Shown piece by piece: positions 25,935 to 35,301 of a DNA stretch of 64,000 nucleotides. Numbering within the stretch: position 1 is the first letter of the stretch; every line of letters starts with the position of its first letter. The translations under genes were made by a program, and so were the position numbers. The notes beneath the pieces were generated by a model, which did no database searches, had not been told where the DNA came from, and saw only the letters and a program-made list of their open reading frames with translations. Where the stretch lies: the NCBI RefSeq assembly GCF_900188155.1, contig NZ_FZOG01000008.1, positions 94,025 through 158,024 on the forward strand, read 5' to 3'. This DNA is from Pseudomonas segetis (GTDB lineage Bacteria; Pseudomonadota; Gammaproteobacteria; Pseudomonadales; Pseudomonadaceae).

Positions 25935-26603
25935 ATGCCATCTCTAAAACCACTGATCCTGTTCGCGTTTTCCAGCCTGGCCTGCATTACCAGCCTCGCA
26001 GGCCCGACCGGGGGACAAACACAAACGGCTGACCACAAGAGCGCCGAACAGCTGCTGTGGAAGACTGTTTACGCAAACGGCGGCGCAACCCTCTATTGCG
26101 GCCAGGCATTCGACCAGCAAAGCGGCTTGCTGACGCTTAGCGAGGTCTACAACGGCAAGCAGCTAAAGCGCGCCCTGCGCTGTACCACCGACAACCAATG
26201 TGCGGTGGTCAACCCACGCTACCCCTACATGAAGGCCGACTTGCATAACCTCTACCCGGCACTTGCCCGCGCCGAACTGGTTCGACGCAACGCACAGTTC
26301 GGGGAACTGGATGACAACGCGGCGAACAAGCTGGCCGACATTGGCTGCCAGATGCAGGCAACCTTTCAGTTGGTTGAACCTCGCGATGACGCCAAGGGCA
26401 ACATTGCCCGGGCAATTTTCTATATGGCCAGCGAATACGACTTGCCAATTATTGGCCCGGTGCAAATGTACAAGAAATGGAACCAGATCGACCCGCCCGA
26501 TACCGCCGAGAAAGCCCGCAACGATAAAATCGCCGAGCTGCAAGGCATCCGCAACCGCTTTATTGACGATCCATCGTTGGCCGAGCGAATCAGCAACAAC
26601 TGA
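25935..26603 (+). CDS. endA: Secreted endonuclease I (EndA/DNase I family)
   Basis: The 222-residue protein has a signal peptide (cleavage near ITSLA-GPTGG) and the endonuclease I signature set: 'KADLHNLYPALARAE', 'RNAQFGE', 'EPRDDAKGNIARAIFYM' with the metal- and DNA-binding His/Arg/Asn residues, and 'RNDKIAELQGIRNRFIDDP' at the end. The family cuts double-stranded DNA non-specifically in the periplasm or outside the cell and is used for nutrient recovery or biofilm DNA turnover. It diverges from the Rsm RNA gene, with about 90 bases between the start codon and the GacA-like box. Confidence 0.88.
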   Translation: MPSLKPLILFAFSSLACITSLAGPTGGQTQTADHKSAEQLLWKTVYANGGATLYCGQAFDQQSGLLTLSEVYNGKQLKRALRCTTDNQCAVVNPRYPYMKADLHNLYPALARAELVRRNAQFGELDDNAANKLADIGCQMQATFQLVEPRDDAKGNIARAIFYMASEYDLPIIGPVQMYKKWNQIDPPDTAEKARNDKIAELQGIRNRFIDDPSLAERISNN

Positions 26604-26611
26604 TTTTCCAG

Positions 26612-26645
26612 CACTAAAAAACCCGCCGAAGCGGGTTTTTTAGTG
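26612..26645. terminator. Strong two-way terminator
   Basis: A 15-bp stem (CACTAAAAAACCCGC / GCGGGTTTTTTAGTG) with a CGAA tetraloop has A- and T-runs on both sides and serves the converging endonuclease and acyl-CoA dehydrogenase genes. Confidence 0.92.
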
Positions 26646-26658
26646 CCGAAGCGACTGC

Positions 26659-28437
26659 TTAGAACTGCGCAGCGTCAAGCAGATACAAGCTTTCGCTACC
26701 GGCCTTGACCGAAGCACTCAAGGAATGAATGCGTGGCAAGATACGGGCAAAGTAGAAGCGCGCTGTGCCGAGCTTGCTTGCATAGAAGTCATCTTCACCC
26801 TGCTTGGCCAATGCCGTGCGCGCCATCAGCGCCCACATGTAGGCATAGGCGGTGTAGCCAAAGGCATGCAGGTACTCGACCGAAGCCGCACCGATCTCAT
26901 TCGGATTGCTCTTGGCGCGCTCCAGCAAGTCCGCGGTCATCTGTTCAAGAATGCTGATTGCACCTTTGAGCGGCTCAACAAACTCGGACAGCGAGGAGTC
27001 GGCCGAATCGGTGAAGGCTTTGATTTCGTCAGCGAAGTGCTTGTAGAACGCCCCGCCACTGCCGATCACCTTGCGGCCAACCAGGTCAAGCGCCTGGATA
27101 CCATTGGTGCCTTCGTAGATCTGGGTGATACGGCAGTCACGAACCAACTGCTCCTGGCCCCACTCACGTATAAAACCATGACCACCGAAAATCTGCTGGC
27201 CGTGGATTGTAGTCTCCAGCCCGACGTCGGTGAGGAAGGCTTTGGCCACGGGCGTCAGCAGAGCAACCAGCTCTTCGGCACGTTTGCGCGTGGCCGGATC
27301 TTCGCTGAACTTGGCGGTATCGAGTTGCATGGCAACATAGCTGGAGAATGCACGACCGCCTTCGTTCAGCGACTTCATGGTCAGCAACATGCGCCGAACA
27401 TCAGGGTGCACGATAATGGGGTCAGCGGCTTTGTCCGTTGCAACCGGGCCAGTCGGCGCACGGCTCTGGATACGCTCGCGCGCATATTCGATCGCGCTTT
27501 GGTAAGAACGCTCACCGGTCGACAAGCCCTGGATACCCACTCCCAGACGTTCGTAGTTCATCATGGTGAACATTGCCGCCAGGCCACGGTTCGGTGCATC
27601 AATGATGTAGCCGGTCGCGCCGTCGAAGTTCATCACGCAGGTTGCCGAAGCCTTGATCCCCATCTTGTGCTCGATAGAACCGCAGGACAGGCTGTTAGCT
27701 TCGCCCAGGGAGCCATCGGCGTTGACCATGAACTTGGGTACCAGGAACAGCGAGATGCCTTTCGGGCCCGCTGGCGCATCTGGCAGCTTGGCCAATACCA
27801 GGTGAATGATGTTTTCGGTCAGGTCGTGTTCACCGCCGGTGATAAAGATCTTGGTACCGCTGACTTTGTAGCTGCCATCTGCCTGCGGCTCAGCCTTGGT
27901 GCGGATAATGCCCAGGTCAGTACCGGCATGCGGCTCGGTCAGGCACATGGAGCCTGCCCAGGTGCCGGCATACATGTTTGGCAGGTACTTTTCCTTGAGC
28001 TCTTCGCTGGCGTGGGCGTTGATCGACAGGCAAGCGCCTGCGGTCAGCATAGGGTACAGGCCAAACGACAGGTTGGCCGAGTTGACCATTTCCTCGACCT
28101 GGGCCGAGATCACCTTGGGCATGCCCATGCCGCCGAACATGGCATCGCCACCAACACCCACCCAACCGCCTTCGGCGTAGGTTTTATAGGCCTGCGGGAA
28201 GCCATCCGGGGTTTTCACCGCACCGTTGCTCCAGCTGCAGCCTTCTTCATCGCCGCTACGGTTGAGCGGGGCAATAATACCGGCAGTGACCTTGCCTGCT
28301 TCTTCGAGGATTGCATTGGCGGTTTCTTCATCAACCACTTCAGCCAAAGCCGGCAACTGAGCCCAAAGCTTTGATACTTCAAAAACTTCGTTAAGTACAA
28401 AACGCATATCGCGCAGGGGAGCTTTGTAGTCCGCCAT
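26659..28437 (-). CDS. Long-form acyl-CoA dehydrogenase (DUF4445-free, PDYKAPL type), copy 1
   Basis: The protein has 592 residues from the ATG at 28437; a second ATG six bases upstream directly abuts GAGGA and is too close to it, so 28437 is preferred. It has the N-terminal 'ADYKAPLRDMRFVLNE' start, FAD/substrate blocks 'SMCLTEPHAGTDLGI' and 'SGTKIFITGGEHDLTENI', 'HKMGIKASATCVM', and the C-terminal extension typical of ~600-residue Pseudomonas FadE enzymes. It oxidises acyl-CoA to trans-2-enoyl-CoA in fatty acid beta-oxidation, with electrons passing to ETF. It lies behind a second paralogue but each has its own terminator. Confidence 0.93.
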   Translation of the reverse strand: MADYKAPLRDMRFVLNEVFEVSKLWAQLPALAEVVDEETANAILEEAGKVTAGIIAPLNRSGDEEGCSWSNGAVKTPDGFPQAYKTYAEGGWVGVGGDAMFGGMGMPKVISAQVEEMVNSANLSFGLYPMLTAGACLSINAHASEELKEKYLPNMYAGTWAGSMCLTEPHAGTDLGIIRTKAEPQADGSYKVSGTKIFITGGEHDLTENIIHLVLAKLPDAPAGPKGISLFLVPKFMVNADGSLGEANSLSCGSIEHKMGIKASATCVMNFDGATGYIIDAPNRGLAAMFTMMNYERLGVGIQGLSTGERSYQSAIEYARERIQSRAPTGPVATDKAADPIIVHPDVRRMLLTMKSLNEGGRAFSSYVAMQLDTAKFSEDPATRKRAEELVALLTPVAKAFLTDVGLETTIHGQQIFGGHGFIREWGQEQLVRDCRITQIYEGTNGIQALDLVGRKVIGSGGAFYKHFADEIKAFTDSADSSLSEFVEPLKGAISILEQMTADLLERAKSNPNEIGAASVEYLHAFGYTAYAYMWALMARTALAKQGEDDFYASKLGTARFYFARILPRIHSLSASVKAGSESLYLLDAAQF

Positions 28438-28557
28438 GGTCATTCCTCAAAACTTGAATACAGATTCGCAACAGTCTTTGGAGTGTACCCGAACAACATT
28501 GGTGACACATAGGGTCGAGTTGTGACCAGTAATTCACAAACCGTTTGCATATTATTG

Positions 28558-28588
28558 AAATAAAAAGACCTGCCAAATGGCAGGTCTT
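28558..28588 (-). terminator. Terminator between the two acyl-CoA dehydrogenase genes
   Basis: On the minus strand AAGACCTGCC pairs with GGCAGGTCTT and is followed by TTTTATTT. It ends the upstream gene before the 28437 gene begins. Confidence 0.85.
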
Positions 28589-28605
28589 GGTCAGCCGGCC
28601 GCTGG

Positions 28606-30405
28606 TCAGAATGCGAGGCTTTCAGCACTCATGCTCATCATGCAATCACTGCCTGCCTGGGCAGCAGCAAGGTGCGTGGCGGTACGTGGCAACAAGCGCT
28701 TGAAGTAAAACTCACAGGTTGCCAGCTTGGCTTGGTAGAACTCGGCATCGCCACTGCCTGCGGCCAGCTTATCCGAGGCGACCAGCGCCATGCGCAGCCA
28801 GAGGTACGCCAGGATGACGTAGCCTGAGAACATCAGGTAATCCATGGAAGCAGCGCCGACTTCATCCGGATTCTTCATCGCGGCCATGCCAATCTGCTGG
28901 GTCAACTCACCCCATTGCTTGTTCAGGCCAGACAATTGGCTGACATAGGTACTGAACTGCGGGTTGGCGGCTTGCGCTTCGCAGAACTTGTGCACGATCC
29001 TGGTAAAGCCGCGCAACAGCTTGCCCTGGCTGCCCAGGACCTTGCGCCCAAGCAGGTCCAGCGCCTGGATGCCGTTGGTGCCTTCATAGATAGGCGCGAT
29101 GCGGCAGTCACGTACCAGTTGCTCCATGCCCCACTCGCGAATAAACCCATGGCCGCCGAACACCTGCATGCCGTGGTTAGTCACCTCAAGACCCGTCTCG
29201 GTCATAAAGGCCTTACAAATAGGTGTCAGTAAAGCCAGCAGGTTCTCCGCTTCTTCACGTGCCTCGGCACTGTCCGCACGGTGCGCTTGGTCGAGCAACT
29301 GTGCAGTGAAGTAGGCCAGGGCGCGATTGCCCTGATTGAAGGCCTTCATGGTCAGCAGCATGCGGCGTACATCGGGATGGACGATGATCGGGTCAGCGGC
29401 CTTTTCCGGCGCCTTGGGCCCGGTGAGCGAACGCATTTGCAGCCGCTCGTTGGCGTATTTGATCGCGCCCTGGAAACTGGCTTCACCCAGGCACAGGCCC
29501 TGCATGCCCGTGCCCAAACGTGCATGGTTCATCATGGTGAACATGCAGTTCAGGCCCTTGTTCAGCTCTCCGATCAAGAAGCCACGAGCACCGTCAAAGT
29601 TGATCACGCAAGTCGCCGAGGCCTTGATGCCCATCTTGTGTTCGATGGAACCGCACGACACACCGTTGCGCTCGCCCGCCTCGCCCGTTGCCGGATCGGG
29701 GAGGAATTTCGGCACAATAAACAGTGAAATCCCTTTAGTGCCTGCGGGTGCATCCGGCAGCTTGGCCAGCACCAGATGGACAATGTTCTGGCTCATGTCG
29801 TGCTCACCGGCCGAGATGAAGATCTTGCTACCGGTAAGCGAATAGCTGCCATCTGCCTGGGGCACAGCGCGGGTCTTGATGATGCCTAGATCCGTGCCGC
29901 AATGGGCTTCGGTCAGGCACATGGTACCGGTCCAGGTGCCTTCGGTAAGCTTGGTCAGGTAGGTCTGCTTTTGCGCTTCACTGCCGTGAGCATGAATGGC
30001 CGACATCGCGCCATGGGTCAGCCCCGGGTACATGCCCCACGAGGTGTTGCTGGCACCAACCATCTCACTGATCATCAACCCCAGTGAATGCGGCAAGCCC
30101 TGCCCGCCATACGCCGGGTCCGCGGCCAAGCCATTCCAGCCCCCCTCTACATAAAGGGCGAAGGCTTCTTTGAACCCCTCGGGCGTGGTCACTACGCCGT
30201 TGTCGAACTGGCATTCTTGCTCGTCACCAGAACGGTTGATCGGCGCCAGCACTTGCTCGCAAAATTTTGCACCTTCCTCAAGAATGGCGCTGACCATATC
30301 CGGCGAGGCATCGGTCGCGCCAAGCGCTGCGTAGCTTGTATGGAAATCAAAAACTTCATCGACCAAAAAACGCATATCGCGCATTGGCGCTTTGTAATCA
30401 GGCAT
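28606..30405 (-). CDS. Long-form acyl-CoA dehydrogenase, copy 2
   Basis: This 599-residue enzyme begins 'MPDYKAPMRDMRFLVDEV' with a GGAGAG ribosome-binding site and has the same blocks as its paralogue ('TMCLTEAHCGTDLGI', 'TGSKIFISAGEHDMSQNI', 'HKMGIKASATCVI', 'HGFIREWGMEQLVRD'). It acts in beta-oxidation of fatty acyl-CoA; chain-length preference cannot be read. It resembles the pair PA0507/PA0508 of P. aeruginosa by recall. Three such paralogues lie in this window. Confidence 0.93.
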   Translation of the reverse strand: MPDYKAPMRDMRFLVDEVFDFHTSYAALGATDASPDMVSAILEEGAKFCEQVLAPINRSGDEQECQFDNGVVTTPEGFKEAFALYVEGGWNGLAADPAYGGQGLPHSLGLMISEMVGASNTSWGMYPGLTHGAMSAIHAHGSEAQKQTYLTKLTEGTWTGTMCLTEAHCGTDLGIIKTRAVPQADGSYSLTGSKIFISAGEHDMSQNIVHLVLAKLPDAPAGTKGISLFIVPKFLPDPATGEAGERNGVSCGSIEHKMGIKASATCVINFDGARGFLIGELNKGLNCMFTMMNHARLGTGMQGLCLGEASFQGAIKYANERLQMRSLTGPKAPEKAADPIIVHPDVRRMLLTMKAFNQGNRALAYFTAQLLDQAHRADSAEAREEAENLLALLTPICKAFMTETGLEVTNHGMQVFGGHGFIREWGMEQLVRDCRIAPIYEGTNGIQALDLLGRKVLGSQGKLLRGFTRIVHKFCEAQAANPQFSTYVSQLSGLNKQWGELTQQIGMAAMKNPDEVGAASMDYLMFSGYVILAYLWLRMALVASDKLAAGSGDAEFYQAKLATCEFYFKRLLPRTATHLAAAQAGSDCMMSMSAESLAF

Positions 30406-30540
30406 GTTCGCTCTCCATCAGCAGGCGCGCGGGGCGCGTAATGACTTCAAACTACTTCGACAGCCTGCACCGGGCAATCAAGCTCACCTCGATGAATGCG
30501 CTGCCATAAACTGGCCAGTCGCATGCAAGCACCATTACCT

Positions 30541-30584
30541 GAAAACAAAACACCCCGCGCTAGGCTGGCTAGCGCGGGGTGTTT
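30541..30584 (-). terminator. Terminator of pckA
   Basis: A 13-bp stem (ACACCCCGCGCTA / TAGCGCGGGGTGT) is followed on the minus strand by TTTTGTTTTC, about 30 bases after the pckA stop codon. Confidence 0.88.
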
Positions 30585-30614
30585 GGCCATACGGCAGTTG
30601 CAGCCTAAGGTCTC

Positions 30615-32156
30615 TTAGAGCTGCGGACCTGCGTTGCGGATTTCATCCGACACATCGAACTTGGCGAAGTTGTCGATAAACAGCTTGGCCAGGCCTTTTG
30701 CGGCTTCATCGTAGGCGTTCTTGTCGGCCCAGGTATTGCGCGGGCTGAGCAAGTTGGTTTCAACGCCCGGTACCGACTTGGGCACGCTCAGGTTGATGAT
30801 TGGCAAGTGCTCGGTTTCAGTGCCGATCAGCGCGCCGCTCTGGATCGCAGCGATAACACCACGGGTTGTCGGGATGTTGAAACGCTTGCCAACACCATAA
30901 CCGCCACCGGTCCAGCCGGTGTTGACCAGGTACACCTTGGAGCCAAAGCCACGGATGCGCTTGATCAGCAACTCGGCATACTCACCTGCCGGACGCGGGA
31001 AGAACGGCGCACCGAAGCAGGTCGAGAATGTCGACTTGATGCCGCCGCCAGAACCCATTTCGGTCGAGCCCACCAAGGCAGTGTAGCCAGACAGGAAGTG
31101 ATAGGCCGCTTGCTCTTCGTTCAGGATCGACACCGGCGGCAATACACCCGTCAGGTCGCAAGTCAGGAAGATCACGGCATTGGGTTCGCCACCGAGGTTT
31201 TTCTCGGAGCGCTTCTCGATCAGCTCCAGCGGATAGGCCGCACGGCTGTTCTGCGTCAGGCTGTCATCGGCGTAGTTGGGAGTGCGGTTTTCGTCGAGTA
31301 CGACGTTTTCCAGCACGGCACCAAACTGAATGGCTTTCCAGATGACCGGCTCGTTCTTCTCGGAAAGGTCGATGCACTTGGCGTAGCAACCACCTTCGAT
31401 GTTGAACACAACGCCCTTGCCCCAACCGTGCTCGTCGTCACCAATCAGGTAGCGGCTTTCGTCAGCCGACAAGGTGGTTTTGCCAGTACCGGACAAACCG
31501 AAGAACAAGGTTACATCGCCTTCTTCGCCGATGTTTGCCGCGCAATGCATTGGCAGCACGTCAGCTTCCGGAAGCAGGAAGTTCTGCACCGAGAACATGG
31601 CTTTCTTCATTTCGCCAGCGTAACGCATGCCGGCGATCAGGACTTTCTTGGCAGCGAAGTTCAGAATCACGCAGCCGTCGGAGTTGGTGCCGTCACGCTC
31701 TGGCACGCACTCGAAGTTGGCTACGTTGAGTACTTGCCACTCATCACGACCAGCCGGGTTGTACTGCTCAGGATTGATGAACAGGCAGCGGCCAAACAGA
31801 TTTTGCCAAGCCGTCTGGGTAGTCATCTTGACCGGCAGGTAGTGGGCTTCGGCCGAACCGACATGGACGTGCGAGACAAAGCTGTCCTGAGCGTCGGAGA
31901 AGGCCTGCACGCGATCCCACAGCGCGTCGAACTTGTCGGCAGGGAACGGACGGTTGATGGCGCCCCAGGCGATTTTCGACTCGGTGCTCGGCTCTTGAAC
32001 GATATAACGATCAGCAGGCGAACGACCGGTACGGTGACCAGTGCGAACGACCAGTGAACCGTTATCGGCTAATTCGCCTTCACTGCGACGCAGGGCCTCT
32101 TCAACCAGTTGGGCGGCGCTGATGTCGGTGTACACGGCGTTATTGGCTTGCGTCAT
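30615..32156 (-). CDS. pckA: Phosphoenolpyruvate carboxykinase (ATP)
   Basis: The 513-residue protein has the full ATP-type PckA signature: kinase-1 loop 'GLSGTGKTTLS' (residues 220-230), metal and substrate residues in 'ADESRYLIGDDEHGWG' (231-246) and 'RTPNYADDSLTQNSRAAYPL' further on. It converts oxaloacetate to phosphoenolpyruvate with ATP, the entry step to gluconeogenesis when the cell grows on fatty or organic acids, which fits the many acid-use genes around it. Its promoter must lie in the 220-base gap to hslO. Confidence 0.96.
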   Translation of the reverse strand: MTQANNAVYTDISAAQLVEEALRRSEGELADNGSLVVRTGHRTGRSPADRYIVQEPSTESKIAWGAINRPFPADKFDALWDRVQAFSDAQDSFVSHVHVGSAEAHYLPVKMTTQTAWQNLFGRCLFINPEQYNPAGRDEWQVLNVANFECVPERDGTNSDGCVILNFAAKKVLIAGMRYAGEMKKAMFSVQNFLLPEADVLPMHCAANIGEEGDVTLFFGLSGTGKTTLSADESRYLIGDDEHGWGKGVVFNIEGGCYAKCIDLSEKNEPVIWKAIQFGAVLENVVLDENRTPNYADDSLTQNSRAAYPLELIEKRSEKNLGGEPNAVIFLTCDLTGVLPPVSILNEEQAAYHFLSGYTALVGSTEMGSGGGIKSTFSTCFGAPFFPRPAGEYAELLIKRIRGFGSKVYLVNTGWTGGGYGVGKRFNIPTTRGVIAAIQSGALIGTETEHLPIINLSVPKSVPGVETNLLSPRNTWADKNAYDEAAKGLAKLFIDNFAKFDVSDEIRNAGPQL

Positions 32157-32376
32157 GTGAGTCCCCGTCGGCCGGCTGGCCGATTCCTTCGTGCGTGTTG
32201 TAGTAGGCCTTACACGCTACTACATAGAAAAAAGTGCGCCGGATTATGCCAGAAAAGAAACTGAAAAGTGCAGCCTCTGATCAGACCAAACAGTCGCATT
32301 ATTGATGTTTGGCACTGTCGAGGCCCAGCATTGACGGCCTCGAACAGCTCAACACACTAAGTTTTCAGCATGGCCT

Positions 32377-33264
32377 TCAATGGCGGGTGCTGGATGGCGA
32401 CTGACTGCCGCCGCCTGCAAAGAGCTGGGCAACATCTGCAGCGTCAAACGAGTAACGCTGATTACAGAACTGACAGTCGATCACCACATTGCCCTCATGC
32501 TCATCGAGCAATTGAACGGCATCTTCCTGACCTAGACTGACCAGCGCATTGGCTGAGCGTTCACGCGAGCAACTGCAACGGAACTGCAAGGCGCGTGGCT
32601 CGAATACCCGCAGAGGCTCCTCGTGATACAGCCTGTGCAACACAGTTTCATTGTCCAGGCCCAGCAATTCCTCGGTCTTCAGGGTATTGGCCAGGGTCGA
32701 GATGTGCTGCCAGCTGGCTTCACGGCCTTCGGCGTCCTTGATCCGGTCGGCGGGCAACTGCTGCAGCAACAAGCCACGTGCGCGTTGCCCATCGGCGCTC
32801 AGCCAGAAACGGGTCGGCAACTGCTCGGATGTCGCAAAATAGCTGGAGAAGCACTCGGCCAGGTTATCCCCTTCCAGACCGACAATACCCTGGTAGCGTT
32901 GGCCCTTGGCCGGATCGATGGTCATTGCCAGCATGCCTTCGGGCATCAGTTCGCGCAAACCGGCATCAGCCGTGATTTGCGCTTCGTCATAGCGAGCAAT
33001 GCCACGCAGCTCGCCGGCGCTGGAACACTCGACCATCAACAGAGGCACTGCGCCGGAAGAGCGCGCCTGCAGGATAAGCAGGCCATCGAACTTCAGGGTA
33101 CCAATGAGCAGCGAGGCAGCCGCCAGCAGCTCGCCCAACAGCTGGGCGACAGGTTGCGGATACGGGTGCTTGGCCAGGACATGGCTGTAGGTGTCAGTCA
33201 GGCTGACCATTTCACCGCGAATATCGGTGTCGTCGAACAAAAAACGTTGAGTAGAATCGGACAT
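32377..33264 (-). CDS. hslO: Redox-regulated chaperone Hsp33
   Basis: Started at the ATG at 33264 ('MSDSTQRFLFDDTDIRGEMV'), the protein has 295 residues. The C-terminal zinc switch is intact: a Cys-x-Cys pair in 'FRCSCSRERS' and a Cys-x-x-Cys pair in 'CQFCNQRYSF'. Oxidation of these cysteines releases zinc and activates the holdase function that protects unfolded proteins under oxidative and heat stress. A longer frame to 33351 lacks a good start. It is next to hslR, the other heat-shock gene. Confidence 0.95.
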   Translation of the reverse strand: MSDSTQRFLFDDTDIRGEMVSLTDTYSHVLAKHPYPQPVAQLLGELLAAASLLIGTLKFDGLLILQARSSGAVPLLMVECSSAGELRGIARYDEAQITADAGLRELMPEGMLAMTIDPAKGQRYQGIVGLEGDNLAECFSSYFATSEQLPTRFWLSADGQRARGLLLQQLPADRIKDAEGREASWQHISTLANTLKTEELLGLDNETVLHRLYHEEPLRVFEPRALQFRCSCSRERSANALVSLGQEDAVQLLDEHEGNVVIDCQFCNQRYSFDAADVAQLFAGGGSQSPSSTRH

Positions 33265-33392
33265 GCCTAATTCACAATAAGTGACCGGGCCGTGGATTTT
33301 AGGCGCAAATGCCGAGCTGACCAAGCGCCTCTTATCTATCATTGCCGACAAAAAAGTCTATCGGCCACTGCAAAGCGAGCTGTTTTGCAGCT

Positions 33393-33803
33393 TCAGCCAT
33401 CCTGATTGTCGCGAAACTGATGAATCTGGCGGCGCTGTTTCTTGCTCGGCCGGCCATCGGTCTGCATGCCCAAGGCTCCGGCTTTTCGTTGCGCGGCGGC
33501 CTGCTCGCGGCGTTCAATACTCTCTGGCGTCTCACGGTACAGGGTTTGCGCCTCGGGTGCCCCACGACGCACGCCGGACAATAGCTGGACTATAATCGTA
33601 CGCTCGTCAAAGCCGCTGCGAATAACCAGTTCATCGCCAACCTTGGGCTCCTTGGAGGGTTTGCAGCGCTCACCGCGATGATGGACCTTGCCACCTTCAA
33701 TCGCCGCTTTGGCCAGGGCCCTGGTCTTGAAAAAACGTGCAGCCCAGAGCCATTTGTCCAGGCGAACCTTGTCGTCATCTTTATCGTTCATTATTTCAGC
33801 CAT
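33393..33803 (-). CDS. hslR: Ribosome-associated heat shock protein Hsp15
   Basis: This 136-residue protein has an S4 RNA-binding domain at the N-terminus ('RLDKWLWAARFFKTRALAKA', residues ~14-33) and a basic C-terminal tail, as in Hsp15, which binds stalled 50S subunits carrying nascent chains. An alternative start four codons later is possible. It is divergent from rimB, with only 63 bases between, and co-directional with hslO. Confidence 0.93.
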   Translation of the reverse strand: MAEIMNDKDDDKVRLDKWLWAARFFKTRALAKAAIEGGKVHHRGERCKPSKEPKVGDELVIRSGFDERTIIVQLLSGVRRGAPEAQTLYRETPESIERREQAAAQRKAGALGMQTDGRPSKKQRRQIHQFRDNQDG

Positions 33804-33866
33804 ATTTTGTGAATATTGCCTGCTGCAGTTGTCTAGAATGCCGGGAATTAAGGTGGGTGTACCCTA

Positions 33867-34334
33867 TTGAAGACATTTGACCATTTAAACGTGATCGGTT
33901 TACGCGAGTGGATCAACCTCCCGGACCTGGGAATGGTCGGCATCCGCGCTAAAATCGATACCGGCGCCAGCACCTCGACCCTGCATGCCTCGGACATCCA
34001 GCCCTTTGAACGTGACGGCGAGCAATGGGTACGTTTTACCGCGCACATCGGCACACTGGTGCAAAGCCGGCATCGCTGCGAAGCGCCTCTGGTGACAGTT
34101 AAACGGATTAAAAGCTCCAATGGCCAGACGCAAAATCGCTATGTGATCCGGACCAACCTGTCACTTGGCGACCGGTTGTGGCCAATAGAATTTACCCTCG
34201 CATGCCGCAAGACCATGCGCTACAGGGTTCTACTCGGCTCGAAGGCGCTGATTGCCGGCCAGCTGGTGGTCAACCCGGCGCTCACCTACGTACAAGACAA
34301 ACCTTCGCTTATCGACCTCTCGGGTGCTCAATGA
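33867..34334 (+). CDS. rimB: RimK-associated retropepsin-like protease RimB
   Basis: The 155-residue protein uses a TTG start, supported by AAGGTGG upstream; no ATG fits. It has an aspartic-protease-like 'KIDTGASTSTLHA' (residues ~29-41) and belongs to the 'ATP-dependent zinc protease' family that is coded beside rimK. In Pseudomonas, RimB influences the glutamation of ribosomal protein S6 by RimK. Its stop codon overlaps the rimK start (ATGA). The third gene known in the P. fluorescens rim operon, rimA, is not visible here. Confidence 0.88.
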   Translation: MKTFDHLNVIGLREWINLPDLGMVGIRAKIDTGASTSTLHASDIQPFERDGEQWVRFTAHIGTLVQSRHRCEAPLVTVKRIKSSNGQTQNRYVIRTNLSLGDRLWPIEFTLACRKTMRYRVLLGSKALIAGQLVVNPALTYVQDKPSLIDLSGAQ

Positions 34335-35236
34335 AAATCGCTGTGCTGTCGCGTAACCCGCGACTTTACTCAACCCGTCGCCTGGTCGAAGCCGGCCAGC
34401 AGCGAGGGCATGAAATGATGGTTATCGACACCCTGCGCGCCTACATGAATATCGCCAGCCATAAACCGCAGATCCACTATCGGGGCGCACCACTTGAAGG
34501 TTTTGATGCGGTGATCCCGCGGATAGGCGCCTCGGTGACGTTCTACGGCTGCGCGGTACTGCGCCAGTTCGAAATGATGGGCGTGGTGCCCCTCAATGAG
34601 TCCGTGGCGATTGCCCGCTCGCGCGACAAGCTGCGCTCGCTGCAACTGCTCTCGCGGCGCGGCATAGGCCTGCCTGTGACAGGTTTTGCCCACTCCCCCG
34701 ATGACATCCCGGACCTGATCCACATGGTCAACGGCGCGCCGCTGGTAATCAAGGTACTGGAAGGCACCCAGGGCATCGGCGTGGTGCTGTGCGAGACGGA
34801 GAAAGCCGCCGAGTCAGTGATCGAGGCCTTCATGAGCCTCAAGCAAGACATCATGGTGCAGGAATATATCAAGGAGGCAGGCGGTGCCGACATTCGCTGC
34901 TTTGTGGTCGGTGACAAGGTCATTGCCGCCATGAAACGCCAGGCCAAGCCCGGCGAATTTCGCTCCAACCTGCATCGCGGCGGCTCTGCCAGCCTGATCA
35001 AGATCACCCCGGAAGAGCGCATGACCGCGATTCGCGCCGCAAAGGTCATGGGCCTCAGCGTTGCCGGGGTGGATATCCTGCGCTCCAATCACGGTCCGCT
35101 GGTGATGGAGGTCAATTCTTCGCCTGGTCTTGAGGGCATTGAATCAACCACGGGCAAGGATGTCGCCGGGATCATCATTCAATACCTCGAAAAGAACAGC
35201 AGCCCACGCCTGACTCGCACCAAAGGCAAAGGCTGA
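34331..35236 (+). CDS. rimK: Ribosomal protein S6 glutamate ligase RimK
   Basis: The 301-residue ATP-grasp enzyme begins at the ATG at 34331 inside the rimB stop codon. Visible features are 'GLPVTGFAHSPDD', ATP-binding 'PLVIKVLEGTQGIGVVL', 'MVQEYIKEAGGADIRCFVVG' (~residues 176-195) and 'VMEVNSSPGLEGIE' with the metal-binding Glu and Asn. It adds glutamate residues to the C-terminus of ribosomal protein S6 and so alters ribosome behaviour and the proteome; in Pseudomonas this links to c-di-GMP signalling and rhizosphere adaptation. Confidence 0.95.
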   Translation: MKIAVLSRNPRLYSTRRLVEAGQQRGHEMMVIDTLRAYMNIASHKPQIHYRGAPLEGFDAVIPRIGASVTFYGCAVLRQFEMMGVVPLNESVAIARSRDKLRSLQLLSRRGIGLPVTGFAHSPDDIPDLIHMVNGAPLVIKVLEGTQGIGVVLCETEKAAESVIEAFMSLKQDIMVQEYIKEAGGADIRCFVVGDKVIAAMKRQAKPGEFRSNLHRGGSASLIKITPEERMTAIRAAKVMGLSVAGVDILRSNHGPLVMEVNSSPGLEGIESTTGKDVAGIIIQYLEKNSSPRLTRTKGKG

Positions 35237-35301
35237 CCGCCGCTGCGCTGGAGGTCAGGCCCAGTCTTGACACCTAACGCTTACATCCTGCCTTGGCTGG
35301 T

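Noticed and set aside
26725..28374. A 549-codon open frame on the plus strand opposite acyl-CoA dehydrogenase copy 1
   Set aside because: It lies fully antisense to a strongly supported enzyme gene, shows no known domain and is explained by codon bias of the GC-rich gene; similar antisense frames occur at 43676-45415 and 30807-32057.
28537..28549. CAAACCGTTTG upstream of acyl-CoA dehydrogenase copy 1 as a PsrA box
   Set aside because: The half-sites are separated by one base instead of two to four, so it does not fit the known consensus.
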